Origin: Atriophallophorus winterbourni
Taxonomy: Eukaryota > Platyhelminthes > Trematoda > Plagiorchiida > Microphallidae
NCBI GenBank assembly: GCA_013407085.1
Contig: JACCGJ010001805.1
Span: forward strand, 36,849-100,848
Reading direction: 5' to 3'
Length of the DNA: 64,000 nucleotides
In this document: positions 46,901-55,849 of the stretch, one piece after another
Layout of the letters: the number at the start of each line of letters is the position of its first letter
Numbering within the stretch: the first letter of the stretch is position 1
Position numbers and translations under genes: made by a program
Notes under the pieces: generated by a model
Database searches by the model: none
What the model was told of the DNA's origin: nothing
What the model saw: the letters and a program-made list of their open reading frames with translations, nothing else

Positions 46901-47308
46901 CTATCATAGTCACTCTCTCCAAACAGACGTACAGGTTGGTTTCGTTCACGGAGTAATCGTATAACCTTTAAAATAAAACAAGCATAAAGGAACAAACCTC
47001 TTTTCTAGGCATGAGTTTTCCTTTTTCGCGCTCTTCTCTACTACGCTCCTCGAATTTCTTGAGCAAAAGGTCCTCTTCCGCATTTTTGACGAAGAGATTT
47101 GTTTGATCAAGTTCCTCAATTTGTTGTTTCAAACGCTTAGATTTAGCCAATAATTCTTCCTGCTCACGCTCAATTAATGTAGATCTTTTGAAGTATTTCT
47201 TTTCACCCTGGCGGACGAACAATTAGTTAAAATGTAGGTACCTACCATGAGAATGTTGTTCTCGAGGTAACTTCGTTTTTTCGCAATTTCAGCTTTGAGA
47301 AGATCCAT
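37743..47308 (-). CDS. PRPF18: pre-mRNA-splicing factor 18, 6 exons, 384 codons
   Basis: Joined exons: 47308-47246, 47207-46998, 46965-46537, 39389-39249, 39205-39134, 37982-37743. All five introns are GT..AG and phase 0. PRPF18 is a U5-associated nuclear factor that acts in the second catalytic step, helping 3' splice-site use. N-terminus [14 protein letters not shown] and EKKYFKRS match the family; residues 92-118 are the SFM/PRP4-type motif ([18 protein letters not shown]); the C-terminal Prp18 helical domain spans roughly 210-384, with the highly conserved loop [21 protein letters not shown] and [15 protein letters not shown]. The protein is about 40 residues longer than human PRPF18, mostly in the acidic linker of exon 3. 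Introns 1, 2 and 4 are only 38, 32 and 43 nt, while intron 3 is 7.1 kb and filled with LINE debris. The last exon lies in a palindrome arm and has a duplicate at 28982-29221. Confidence 0.93.
38711..38925 (+). mobile_element. SINE-like repeat, near full length
   Basis: Shows the three blocks of a family seen repeatedly between 38 and 64 kb: a head (ACACCGCGCTAACTTGATT, then GAGCTGCATGC), a middle (GCCTGGGTAACCTAA-AGTATC) and a tail resembling the LINE E 3' end. It lies in the last PRPF18 intron, antisense to the gene. No clear Pol III box was found. Confidence 0.65.
39134..39205 (-). CDS. PRPF18: PRPF18 exon 5 (aa 282-305)
   Basis: 24 codons ([20 protein letters not shown], then NYLK). The acceptor is CTCGATTGCAG and the donor AAG|GTGAGT. 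A 43-nt intron precedes it. Confidence 0.88.
39249..39389 (-). CDS. PRPF18: PRPF18 exon 4 (aa 235-281)
   Basis: The acceptor is TCAATTTTAG and the donor AAG|GTATAT. It encodes [13 protein letters not shown] and [18 protein letters not shown], early helices of the Prp18 domain (compare FLLGVWAKELN and YLRPLF in vertebrates). Confidence 0.88.
39390..40639. other. PRPF18 intron 3, proximal part, nothing recognised
   Basis: No coding or repeat family assigned. A T-rich tract lies near 40180. Confidence 0.4.
40640..41240 (-). mobile_element. RTE-like LINE (family E), endonuclease fragment
   Basis: The minus strand encodes [48 protein letters not shown] and, further on, [13 protein letters not shown]: the N-terminal, glutamate and GDxNA boxes of an APE endonuclease. 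It lies inside PRPF18 intron 3, in the gene's orientation. Confidence 0.8.
42108..42220 (+). mobile_element. SINE-like repeat, head half
   Basis: Contains the family head (GCACGGATGTGCAATCGTGC, GGCTAACACCGTGCTAAATT, GTGAGCTGCATGCTGAAAC) but lacks the middle and tail. Located in PRPF18 intron 3. Confidence 0.6.
42230..45612 (+). mobile_element. CR1-like LINE, diverged relative of family A, near full length
   Basis: ORF1-like scraps ([19 protein letters not shown] near 42645), endonuclease ([12 protein letters not shown] near 42990; [15 protein letters not shown] near 43165), RT ([25 protein letters not shown] near 44145; [15 protein letters not shown] near 44525; FADAV where a FADDV box is expected) and a C-terminal block (44816-45247). 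The 3' UTR ends GGTGTTACACAGCTA and CTTGAATCTTGA, as in family A. Many stops are present. It occupies about half of PRPF18 intron 3, antisense to the gene. Confidence 0.8.
45613..46536. other. PRPF18 intron 3, distal part, nothing recognised
   Basis: Short chance frames only. No domain or repeat family could be assigned. Confidence 0.4.
46537..46965 (-). CDS. PRPF18: PRPF18 exon 3 (aa 92-234), SFM motif and linker
   Basis: The acceptor is TTTTATTTTAAAG. It begins [18 protein letters not shown], includes [15 protein letters not shown] (conserved), then a longer acidic linker than in vertebrates, and ends [12 protein letters not shown]. The donor is AAG|GTAATT. Confidence 0.9.
46998..47207 (-). 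CDS. PRPF18: PRPF18 exon 2 (aa 22-91)
   Basis: The acceptor is CGTCCGCCAG. It encodes [15 protein letters not shown], then a charged coiled region ending KLMPRKE. The donor is GAG|GTTTGT, followed by a 32-nt intron. Confidence 0.88.
47246..47308 (-). CDS. PRPF18: PRPF18 exon 1 (aa 1-21)
   Basis: Starts [14 protein letters not shown], as in the family N-terminus. The donor is ATG|GTAGGT. It is followed by a 38-nt intron. Confidence 0.88.
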
Positions 47309-47589
47309 TTTAGGCACCGAATAGGTGTAAAACGATGAATCCAGACTAAAATCGATCAGCAGAAACAAAGAATTAGATTGGAAAACGATGGAGTCTATTA
47401 ACGTGATTACAAGTTTCAAATGCAACATATTTTCTTACATCCTTTGGTACACACATCGCATAAATATCCTGTTTGTATGTGCCAACATAATCAAAGCATT
47501 ATGAATGGCACTTGCTGGTTGGTGTTTGTGCTTTCAACAATTAATTTTAAAATACACAGATACTTCGGAGAAACTCCATATCGCTAGCC

Positions 47590-48345
47590 ATTTTCTAGCA
47601 TATCCATTAAATAATGCACTCGAGGAAGCGTTGTAGCTACTCCCGCATATCCGCCCAGTGATACGATTCCGCAACGTGCACAAACCATCTGAGGTCTATC
47701 CGCATGAGTTTCCTATTAGTCCTTGTGGCGTTCCCACGTTGCTTGCACCTCGAAAGAATTTTTCCCGTTCAAGTACGACGGACTGCATAACGTCAACCTC
47801 TGCCTTGTTGACCAACAGTATTTTCTACACATATTACACCATGGGTTCAGTGGTGCGATTGTTGGGACGTGTTTTAAGAATGCCTCCTCACAGTTTACTA
47901 TAACGCGACTTATTCGTAGTCTGGCAGAAGCTGGAAGAAACGACCGGGTGGCTAGTTCATGACGTGGCGCATTGGGATGAAGAAACTCACCGTAGCACCA
48001 GGCTCAGTTGGACGTATTCGTTTGCCTGGGTGGTGTCCAAAAGATCCACCTAATAGTTGTTTGGAAACCTTAAAAGATATGGCTGCAAGTCGCGTCAGTG
48101 TATTTTATGTGTCCTAAATCTTTTATCCGGTATATTATTATATTAAATTTGATGAACAAGAAACAAAAATAAACATAATCGCGTGAAACGTGAAACTATA
48201 AAAACAAGCTGCTTTTCGCTTGTTTGCTTTTGCATATTTCGCTTGTCTGCTTTCCATTTTCACGTGCTTGCTCATCTGCTTTTCCTGCTTCATATTGATT
48301 GGCACTTTGTCTGGCTCCAGACTTGTGCGTAATATACAAATGATA
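47590..48345 (+). mobile_element. LINE family E, RT C-terminus and 3' UTR
   Basis: Broken frames read RVLRMPPHSL, MKKLTVAPGSVGRIRLPGW, then CLETLKDMAASR (compare WLETLRDMATNRSQWR in the minus copy at 54.7-55.4 kb). The 3' UTR ends GGCACTTTGTCTGGCTCC and AGACTTGTGC. It lies upstream of PRPF18, head to head with the gene. Confidence 0.8.
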
Positions 48346-48600
48346 GTCAATACGTTAAATTTAATCAATATACAGCCAGCTAAATGATACAAATATCGAC
48401 GCCGAAAAATTCATGGAAGTCGGTAAAGTGCGCGTCAGAGGCTGAGATCTATTAGAATAAAAACACCGCAACGGTAATAGTGCCGTAAGTTATTACAATG
48501 AGAGTAGACAATACCGTGTTGACATGAGATGTGTAGTTCTGTGAATCACTGATATACCAGCGAAAGACACAGGAGAATAGAATTGTCTCTCTATGTTTGA

Positions 48601-48752
48601 AATCACAATCCTGATCCAGACAAAGTGGTATACACGGTTCAAGATTGAACATTTGCTAAGGTACTGTCAGGTTTAGAGAAACGAAAATGACAGTGAGATT
48701 TCAGTGTTTTTGCAAATCAATTTAGCACGATGCTAGCTGCGCAGCAGATAAG
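48601..48752 (-). mobile_element. SINE-like repeat copy
   Basis: The reverse complement carries head (TGCTAAATTGATTTGC), middle (AACCTGACAGTACC) and tail (ACTTTGTCTGGATCAGGA) in the family order. It is diverged. Confidence 0.55.
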
Positions 48753-48965
48753 TACATGACGATTGCAGTCTCCAGTAAATCGGTAATAAGCAACAGCAGA
48801 TACGGTAATTCAGCCACGCTTTATTGGCGTATTGTGAAGGAAAGAGTTATTCGGTGAAGTTGTAGTTTCCGATGAGTATTGCAATGAGCTCTCAGATACA
48901 GCGACGAGAAGGTATCAGTGAATTTCAACATCTAGTCCTGAGTTCGGATTGTAATGAAATGAATG

Positions 48966-49190
48966 AAATCACAAGCCTTATCCAAGCAAACAGCATATGG
49001 TATAAGATACTGCCAGGCTGCCCAGTCCTAGACAGATTTCAGAAAGGAAAATACAAATAGAAATGGTCGTGAGGCTCCAGCACGTTTCCAAATGCGGCTC
49101 ACTGCTTGTGGCAAATTAATTTAGCACGGTGTTAGCTGCACAGTACAGAAGTAGTACAATGTAGTCACTGCACATCCGTGCAGCAGATTG
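48966..49190 (-). mobile_element. SINE-like repeat, near full length
   Basis: The reverse complement begins near CTGCACGGATGTGCAGTG, then AACACCGTGCTAAATTAATT, CTAGGACTGGGCAGCCTGG, CAGTATCTTA and a tail ending GGCTTGTGATTTCATT. It is one of the best full-length copies with 38711-38925 and 63788-64000. Confidence 0.65.
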
Positions 49191-49489
49191 TACGTGTGAT
49201 GTCTATGCTAAACAAATCACATGCAGGAGCTATAAATTATATAGCGAGCTATATCTTTATTAATTCAGCTAATAAGAGATCTCTTTGCCTTCAAAAATAA
49301 GTTTAAATAGTGTGAATCCATGATGTATAACAAGCAGCATGTCCAGCATCGAGATGTGTGATGTTTACCAAGTAGCGATCCGATCTATGTTGGTGTACGA
49401 ATGTGAGAGATGTTGACAATTAGTGTACACGAATGAAGCCATTTTATTCTTTCTGTTTTTATATACAATCTTTAGAGATGTTCGACTAT

Positions 49490-52165
49490 TGGTGTTTTAA
49501 AATTACCTTGGGCATACGATCAGCTCCCGTAAACCCTGGCGGAAACTTGGTTCCCCAGAATTCAAACCTACGACGCAAACCGAAACCAGTGTCTGTGGTG
49601 GTTTCGTACAACTGACTAAACAGTTGCAGTGTGAAACCACATTCAGAATCTCAACAATCGTAGGCACGTGTTATGTGTCCATTTCACAACTCAACCTGTT
49701 TGGCATCGATCGGTTCGATCTTCTCGATTTAGATTGCTTTATAATCCGTGCAATCAGGTACAAACAACCGAAACACTCCAGAAGAAGTGAGACGAGATAA
49801 TACTAGAACATGCAAACGTGTTTACAAACGATTTTGGAAAATGTGACAAGACGCAAAGCCTGTATTCCGATTGAAACTTGTGCCTTACGCATCCCTAGCA
49901 CAAGTCGAAGCTGAACTTCAAAGGCTACAAGATCCAATGTTTTGGTGCCAGCCACACTCTGCCTGGGCAGTACCCAGTTAAAAAGCCGAATGGATCCATC
50001 CGAATGTGTGCCAATTTTTCAACTGATCTGAATGCCGCTTCGGAAACCTACCACTGTCCGCTGCCGGTCGCAGATGATCTGTTCAAAATGATCAACGGTG
50101 AATCGTCCTTCGCAAAGCTCGACCTAGCTGACGCCTATCTGCAGATCGAAGTTGCACCTGATTCACGAGAACTCCTAACGATTAATACCCACAAAGGATT
50201 ATTCCAGTATCTGCGTCTTACGTTTGGTGTGAAGACTGCTCCAACCGTTTTCAGCAATTGATGGATACCATTATGTCTGGCATTTCAGGTGTGACCGCAT
50301 ACCTGGACGATCTACTCATTGTCGGTTACTCCGAAGAACTCGAAGGCCGCATCAACCAGACGTTAAAGCGGACAGCTGAAAGTGTTTGACCGCATCGCCC
50401 GGAGAAATACCAGTTCTATATAAAGTCAATAAAATTCCTTGGTTTCGTTTTCGATCAAACTGGACGTCACCCTGAACCTGGCAACATACAATCAATGCAG
50501 ATGACGGCCCGAAAGACGTTGCATCACTGCGAACATTCCTGGGTTTGATCAGTTATTACAGTTCATTCCAGCCCTCACTCAACACTGTGCGTTAACCGCT
50601 CAATCGACTTCTTCAAAAGATGTCCCATGGAATTGGTCACGAGAATGCGAAACAGCTTTATGAAGCTAAAATCAATGTTAACATCAAACATGTTCACGCA
50701 CTACGATTCCAAAATTCCGATCGTCGTGGTACCCGATGCATCTGGATATGGTGTGGGTGCTGTAATTCTTCACCAATTTCCCAATGGAAGCGAGGCGATC
50801 ATACATGCTTCAGGATCATTGACTCAAGTCAAACGCAACTATGGTCAAATCGAGAAAGAAGCAATAGCTTTCGTTTTACGTTGCCACCCGATCGCAAACC
50901 TTTGATTTCGATATTCGGCTCGTAAAAGGCATATAAACACACTGCAAACCGGTTACAGCGATGGTCTCTCATACTAGTGGGTATGGTATGAAACACAAGC
51001 CTGATCCAGGCAAAGTGCCGCGCAGTCACAGACTGCACGTGGGCTAAGATACTGTCAGGTTGCCCAGGCCTAGACAGATATCAGATTTTAATCAAGCTAA
51101 TGCGCTATCCAGCCCAATGCCGGTTCGAGCTCAACCCGACGAAGATAGTCATTGCATGCGTCTAATTTAAGCAAGCTGTGCAACGACAATTCGACGCCGC
51201 AGTGCGAGGACTGACTGTCAAAACTGAAGATATTGAACAATGTACGCAAACAGCTGAAACTTTGTTGCAAGCGATCGCCTATACACACCGCGGTTGGCCG
51301 AAATCTACGCCTCTTGGGGAACTTTCGCAATTCTATCAAAGACGTCAATCTCTTCCAATTATTGAGAACTGTCTAATGATCAATTATCGCGTTGTTGTTC
51401 CAACGAATCTACGCAATCGTGTCCATCGACAGTTTCACAGTGGGCACTCACGCATGAAGGCGATCGCCCGATGTTTCGCTTATTGGCCTGGTATGAACGC
51501 AGACACTGATTTGTTCGTCAAGTCATGCCGTTAATGTCAGCAGTCGGTCAAGATGCCTAACCGTGTACCAATCGCAGCATGGTCTATACCAGAAAAATCG
51601 TGGAAAGAATTCATGTCGATTTCTCTGGTCAAATAAACGATGCCATGTACCTCGTGGTCGATTCTTATTCGAAATGGCCCGAAATCGTCCTCGACATTTA
51701 GCAACACGATCAGCGCACTACGCCGTTTGTTCAGTCAGCACGGATTGCCATAAACTCTCGTGTCATATAATGGCATGTACTTCACATCAGACGTTTTCGC
51801 CGAATTTTGCCGCCAGAACAATGTGTTACATCTACTGTCGAGGCCCTACCATCCTCAGTCAAATGGTCAAGTCGAGGGCTTCGTCGACACATTCAAGCGT
51901 GCTCTTCTAAAATCGCGTGGAGAGGGGACATCCATCGATAGTCTGCAACGTTTTCTGCTGGTTTACAGAACTAAACCGAACGGTGCGTTGCCTACCCGCA
52001 AAACCCCACCGAGACATTCATGGGAAGGAAAGCTACGTAGTTGGAACTGTCATCCACGTACGACACTATAGAACATCAAGTCCACCATGGACCGATGATA
52101 ACATCATCCGTCAGTGTAATGTTGATAAGTGTGCCGCAGTTCTAAGATCCGTCGAAGAGTAAAAT
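49490..52165 (+). mobile_element. gypsy-type LTR retrotransposon 1, pol region, decayed
   Basis: Plus-strand order: protease-region scraps (PTTQTETSVCGGFVQLT near 49565; DRFDLLDLD near 49710), RT (KLDLADAYLQIEVAPDSREL near 50120; TWDD-like box YLDDLLIV near 50300), RNase H (VVVPDASGYGVGAVI near 50725; QVKRNYGQIEKEA near 50825; TANRLQRW near 50945), integrase zinc region (HRQFHSGHSRMKAIARCFA near 51425) and integrase core (YNGMYFTSDVFAEFCRQNN; YHPQSNGQVEGF). Frameshifts and stops separate the blocks. No LTRs could be defined. A SINE-like repeat interrupts it after RNase H. Confidence 0.85.
50968..51084 (-). mobile_element. 5'-truncated SINE-like repeat inside gypsy 1
   Basis: The reverse complement reads GGCCTGGGCAACCTGACAG, TATCTTAGCCCACGTGCAG, GGCACTTTGCCTGGATCAG and GCTTGTGTTTCATACC. 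Gypsy coding sequence (TANRLQRW before, FNQANAL after) resumes on both sides, giving a clean nested insertion. Only the 3' part of the family is present. Confidence 0.8.
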
Positions 52166-52204
52166 TGTGATCGGCACAGCCTCTGCGAGGCCGGAAGCCA
52201 GCTT

Positions 52205-54010
52205 GCTACTCTCGGATCTGTGATTCCCTATGCGATGTTAATTTTCGAAGACATATGGACGCGAATAATCTCGTAATGATGGGAGTGAGACTTATCCGAC
52301 GGTGATTAGAGCTTGAGCTTCGCACACCTTTTTTAAATAACCGATTTGCCCCAACTCGGAGGGACAGATTCTGACAACCACACTTCACGGAGATCGCCTA
52401 ATGTGCTGATTAGGACTTGACCACCTTCTTTGAACAAAACAGGCGGTATGTCATCGGGGCCAGCAGCTTTGAATCGTTTCATGGATTCGATACATGTTTT
52501 AATTTCAAAAATCATTAGGGCGATCTAGGCTAACAGACCAAGGATCACTGCTTAAAATGAGGCAATGATTCTGTTTCAGGCGACCAGCTGATTTGTTCTT
52601 CAAAATGTTCGGCCCAGCGCGAGAGGCGGCGATTATGTATCAAAGCACAAGCCTGATCCAGGCAAAGTGCCGTACAGTCAGAAACTGCACGTGGGCTAAG
52701 ATACTGTCAGGTCGCCCAGGCCTAGACAGATTGATATTAGTGATAAGAGTACAGTCTATTTCAGCGATAGTCTCACTCCTTTTTTCGTAGGCCCCGTCGA
52801 TCGAATAAGAGTTTTAGCACGTTACCCACATTATTTGCTATTTCCATTTGTTCGACCTTATTTATCTTCTTTGTCTAGTCTTAAGCTCCGATTAAGTTCA
52901 TTCCTCACGCGTCTACGCTCTGTATTGTGTCCAGGACTGAGGTATTAGACGTCGCTGGCGAAGAATTTCTATAGAGCGCTGTGAAATCCAGTGTGACTCT
53001 TGGGTTGATTATGTATCCTCACAGACTGTTACCGCGGCGGCTCGCATAATCCATGCTATTTTGTTCAACCTTTCATCGGCAGTTGCACACAGAGCAACTG
53101 GGAGTGAGTTACTCAATGTGGTGCCTAACAAATTTTTTTGAACTGCAGGGCTGAGAGCAATTTTTTTCGAGACCGCATGCGTTTCCATTCGAAGGCTTTT
53201 GTACCGGAGAAATTGAACTAGAACCTACCCCCAACAAGACATGATTCTGAATCTATCTTGCAGGTATTCCAAGGAGCGACAGTCCCTCAATTTGTCTCCC
53301 AGGAGCACTTTGGGCGCTACGTCGATTTGGACGCGAAGGTTGGCTTCCATCCGGCGAGCGCCATGTGCCACATTGACATCTTTTATTCCGAAAGGAGTGC
53401 GCTAATAATATCGAGATTGGGTGACGAATTGTATAACCGTTATCAACCATCATGTGTGTGTTGGCCTTAGGAGGACCAACATAGCCACCTAATTGTTCTC
53501 TAATCGAAAAGGCGACCCCCATTCTGGAATTCCATATCTCCGGCTAAGACAACCATATCGGGGCCACTTTTTGCCACGTCGCAAAAAGAGCAGAAAGATG
53601 TCCGTAGAAGGGCGTTCTTAAATCGTTCGTAGGAATTGATTGGTGTTTTGTCGGTGCGTAAGTTGCTAACAATACACAGCATCTTGAATAGAAGATTTTG
53701 GGAGTTGGGTCTAAATATAGTTAGTGGCAGTTAACTGCGACTGCGCACATCCTGCTATTCAAGGAATCAACCGTTAGAGATGATGATGGGCACGGAATTC
53801 AGGCACTATACCAACACCACGCCTGTCCTGAGATGGCAGCTACAGAATGACCAGAGCAGCGCAAAAAGTAGCGAGTTGAAAGGTTTGGGGCAGTAAGTTC
53901 AGTAATTATGGACGGATCATATAAGCGTGTTTCGGATAAACAGCAAACATCAATAGATAGGCTATCTAAGGTAAGAGCCAATGCAGCTTGCTGGACTATT
54001 TGTCTGAGAG
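52205..54010 (-). mobile_element. LINE family E, endonuclease to early RT
   Basis: Minus-strand order: QQAALALTLDSLSIDVCCLS (54000-53940), VLAGDMEFQNGG (about 53560), SFRNKRCQCGTWRSPDGSQP (about 53390), a linker NTERRRVRNEL (about 52920) and LIRSTGP (about 52810), then RAGPNILKNKSAG, and RT FKAAGPDDIPPVLFKEGG (about 52460). Stops and gaps are scattered. A SINE-like insertion splits the linker at 52633-52733. Confidence 0.82.
52633..52733 (-). mobile_element. 5'-truncated SINE-like repeat inside LINE E
   Basis: Same 3' about 100 bp as the copy at 50968-51084 (shared CAAGCCTGATCCAGGCAAAG and CACGTGGGCTAAGATACTG on the plus strand). LINE E sequence continues on both sides. Confidence 0.8.
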
Positions 54011-54135
54011 TTCTGACATTCTTGGCTCCGATGTGAGCAGAGGTCCGTGGTTTAAGAAAGTGATCTGTAAATTCGCGAACAGAAAATGTTCTTTTCTAAC
54101 GCTGGGAGTGACAGACAAAGTTGCTAGGAGTGGAT

Positions 54136-54151
54136 GGGGGAGGGGAAGGGG
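54136..54151 (+). repeat. G-rich tract
   Basis: GGGGGAGGGGAAGGGG, three G-runs in 16 bases, within unassigned repeat DNA. Only three strong runs are present, so a stable four-run quadruplex is not assured. Confidence 0.5.
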
Positions 54152-54339
54152 CAGAAAAAGATTGAAGAGTATGGCCAGCAGTTGCTTGTTTTCGCTCACC
54201 CGCTCTGCTGTATGCAGCAGGTAAGGCGCGACGGCCGATGCACGATGGAGTTGGGTTTCGTAGTAATAGTCATGGTTCTATGCGGGCTGATATACTGCCA
54301 GGTCGCCCATGCCAGGACAGGATAACAATTAGGTTTCTC

Positions 54340-54540
54340 GACCAAAGCCTTTGGCTAAAAAGCCTGACACAAGGCAGCGGGTTAGGATGAAACCGTGTTC
54401 GTCTGACCTCTATATTTTGACCTTCCTGGTATGAGTGACTCTGAAGGTGCTCGAAGAGCAGCACCCAGCATAGCTCAATGGGTCATAGAGGTACACAAAC
54501 CATCGCACCACGTTAAGGTCTAGTCTCAGCTCAGTACTGT
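54340..54540 (-). mobile_element. repeat family F fragment
   Basis: The reverse complement matches 59975-60320 in blocks: CCTTAACGTGGTGC, CCCATTGAGCTATGCTGGG, TCAGAGTCACTCATACCAGG, CCCGCTGCCTTGTG and AGCCAAAGGCTT. The middle part is deleted relative to the longer copy. The class is unknown. Confidence 0.7.
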
Positions 54541-55440
54541 TATCAGTGACCATAATAAACTACATTGGCACCACTGACTTCGGTTTGCAGTCAAACTTCT
54601 CAGAATATCCAATCAACTATTTGGTGAATCTTTAAAACCACACTTAGACAAACGAATATGTCCCACTGAGTCGTGCCACGGTGAGATTCTTTAGCTCAGC
54701 TCGCTAATCAATGGGCTGGCCATCCGTTTGTTTCTCCCAGCATATACCGGTATGGTCATCATCATCATGAAGCACAAGTCTGGAGCCAGACAAAGTGCCA
54801 AGCAATATGAAGCAGAAAAAGGAGATAAGCAAGCGCCTGGAAAAGGGAAAGCAGGCAAGCGGAATACGCAAAAGCAAATGCACAAAAAAGCAGCTTGTTT
54901 TTGTGGTTTCACTCCATGCGATTTTTTGGTTTTTTGTTTTGTTTTTTGTGTTTTTATATAAAATAATACCGGATAAAAAATTATGACACATAATAAAATA
55001 GACTGGCGCCACTGACTTCGGTTTGTAGCCATATCGCGTAAGGTTTCCAGCCAACTATTAGACGGAACTTTAGGACCCCACCCAGGCAAACGAATACGCC
55101 CAACTGAGCCTAGCGCTACGGTATGGTAAGCGGTGAAGAGGCATTCTTAAGTGATAACATCAACATTTCTCTCGGTCCATGATATCTTGGTCGTAACACC
55201 CGTTTGCAGACATCTATAGTTGCAACGCGATGCAGCCATCGAATGTCAACAATTCTACGCAGACAACGGGAGTCAATAAATTTAGAAAAGCAAAAATCGT
55301 GTAACCAAGCTATAATTATGCACGCGCATTTCCGACTAACGGCATGCATGGATATCTGAGTACAAGCCAACGCTGCCTGCCGTCCATATATTAAACGCCC
55401 TTAAGGGGAACGGTACATGGGTGTATAATAACGCTCTAGT
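54540..55440 (-). mobile_element. LINE family E, internally deleted copy plus an extra 3' piece
   Basis: 55440-55285 encodes the start of the endonuclease (RALLYTHVPFPLRAFNIW, then DIHACR and SEMRVHNYSLVTR). At about 55280 it jumps to the RT C-terminus (SKFIDSRCLRRIVDIRW), then PGWGPKVPSNSWLETLRDMA and the 3' UTR, ending GGCACTTTGTCTGGCTCC, AGACTTGTGC and (ATG)n near 54760. 54690-54540 repeats a piece of the same 3' region. The whole middle of the element is missing. Confidence 0.75.
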
Positions 55441-55447
55441 GGCATTA

Positions 55448-55600
55448 GGTGCACGGGTGTGCAATCGTGCGGTAATTCTGTGTTGTGCGGCTAACATCGT
55501 GCTAAATTGATTGGTCAACGGAAGTGAGCTAGGCAACCTAACAGTATCTTAGATCTTAAGCGCTTGCCTAGCAGCCCAACGTCCAGTCTAGTAAGTGGGC
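55448..55600 (+). mobile_element. SINE-like repeat, rearranged
   Basis: The head (GTGTGCAATCGTGCGG, GGCTAACATCGTGCTAAATT, GGAAGTGAGCT) is followed directly by a piece of the middle (AGGCAACCTAACAGTATCTT). It abuts the start of LINE E on one side and the left LTR of gypsy 2 on the other. Confidence 0.6.
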
Positions 55601-55601
55601 G

Positions 55602-55823
55602 TGTAAGTATGTTTTGATGTGTATATTTTATTGTACCCCCAGCCCCCCTGTACCCCCCCACTAAAAAAACTCTTTCTCTTTTCTTTGTTTTAAAACACAA
55701 ACTAACGTTATAACAACAAAAAAAACACATAACGCCTGTACTCTAGTTCCAAGTTCGATAAAGCCTACATTCAAGCCTTGTCTTCCAATCTCACTGTTCT
55801 CCTGATCGCTTGAGCTCATTACA
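55602..55823 (+). repeat. gypsy 2 left LTR, 222 bp
   Basis: Starts TGTAAGTATG and ends GAGCTCATTACA. It carries expanded C-runs (about 55636-55660) and an A-rich insert absent from the right LTR. Confidence 0.88.
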
Positions 55824-55849
55824 ATTTATCGAACTTGTTTTCAATATCA

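Noticed and set aside
54136..54151. G-quadruplex regulatory element
   Set aside because: Only three strong G-runs, within repeat debris and not near a host gene start.
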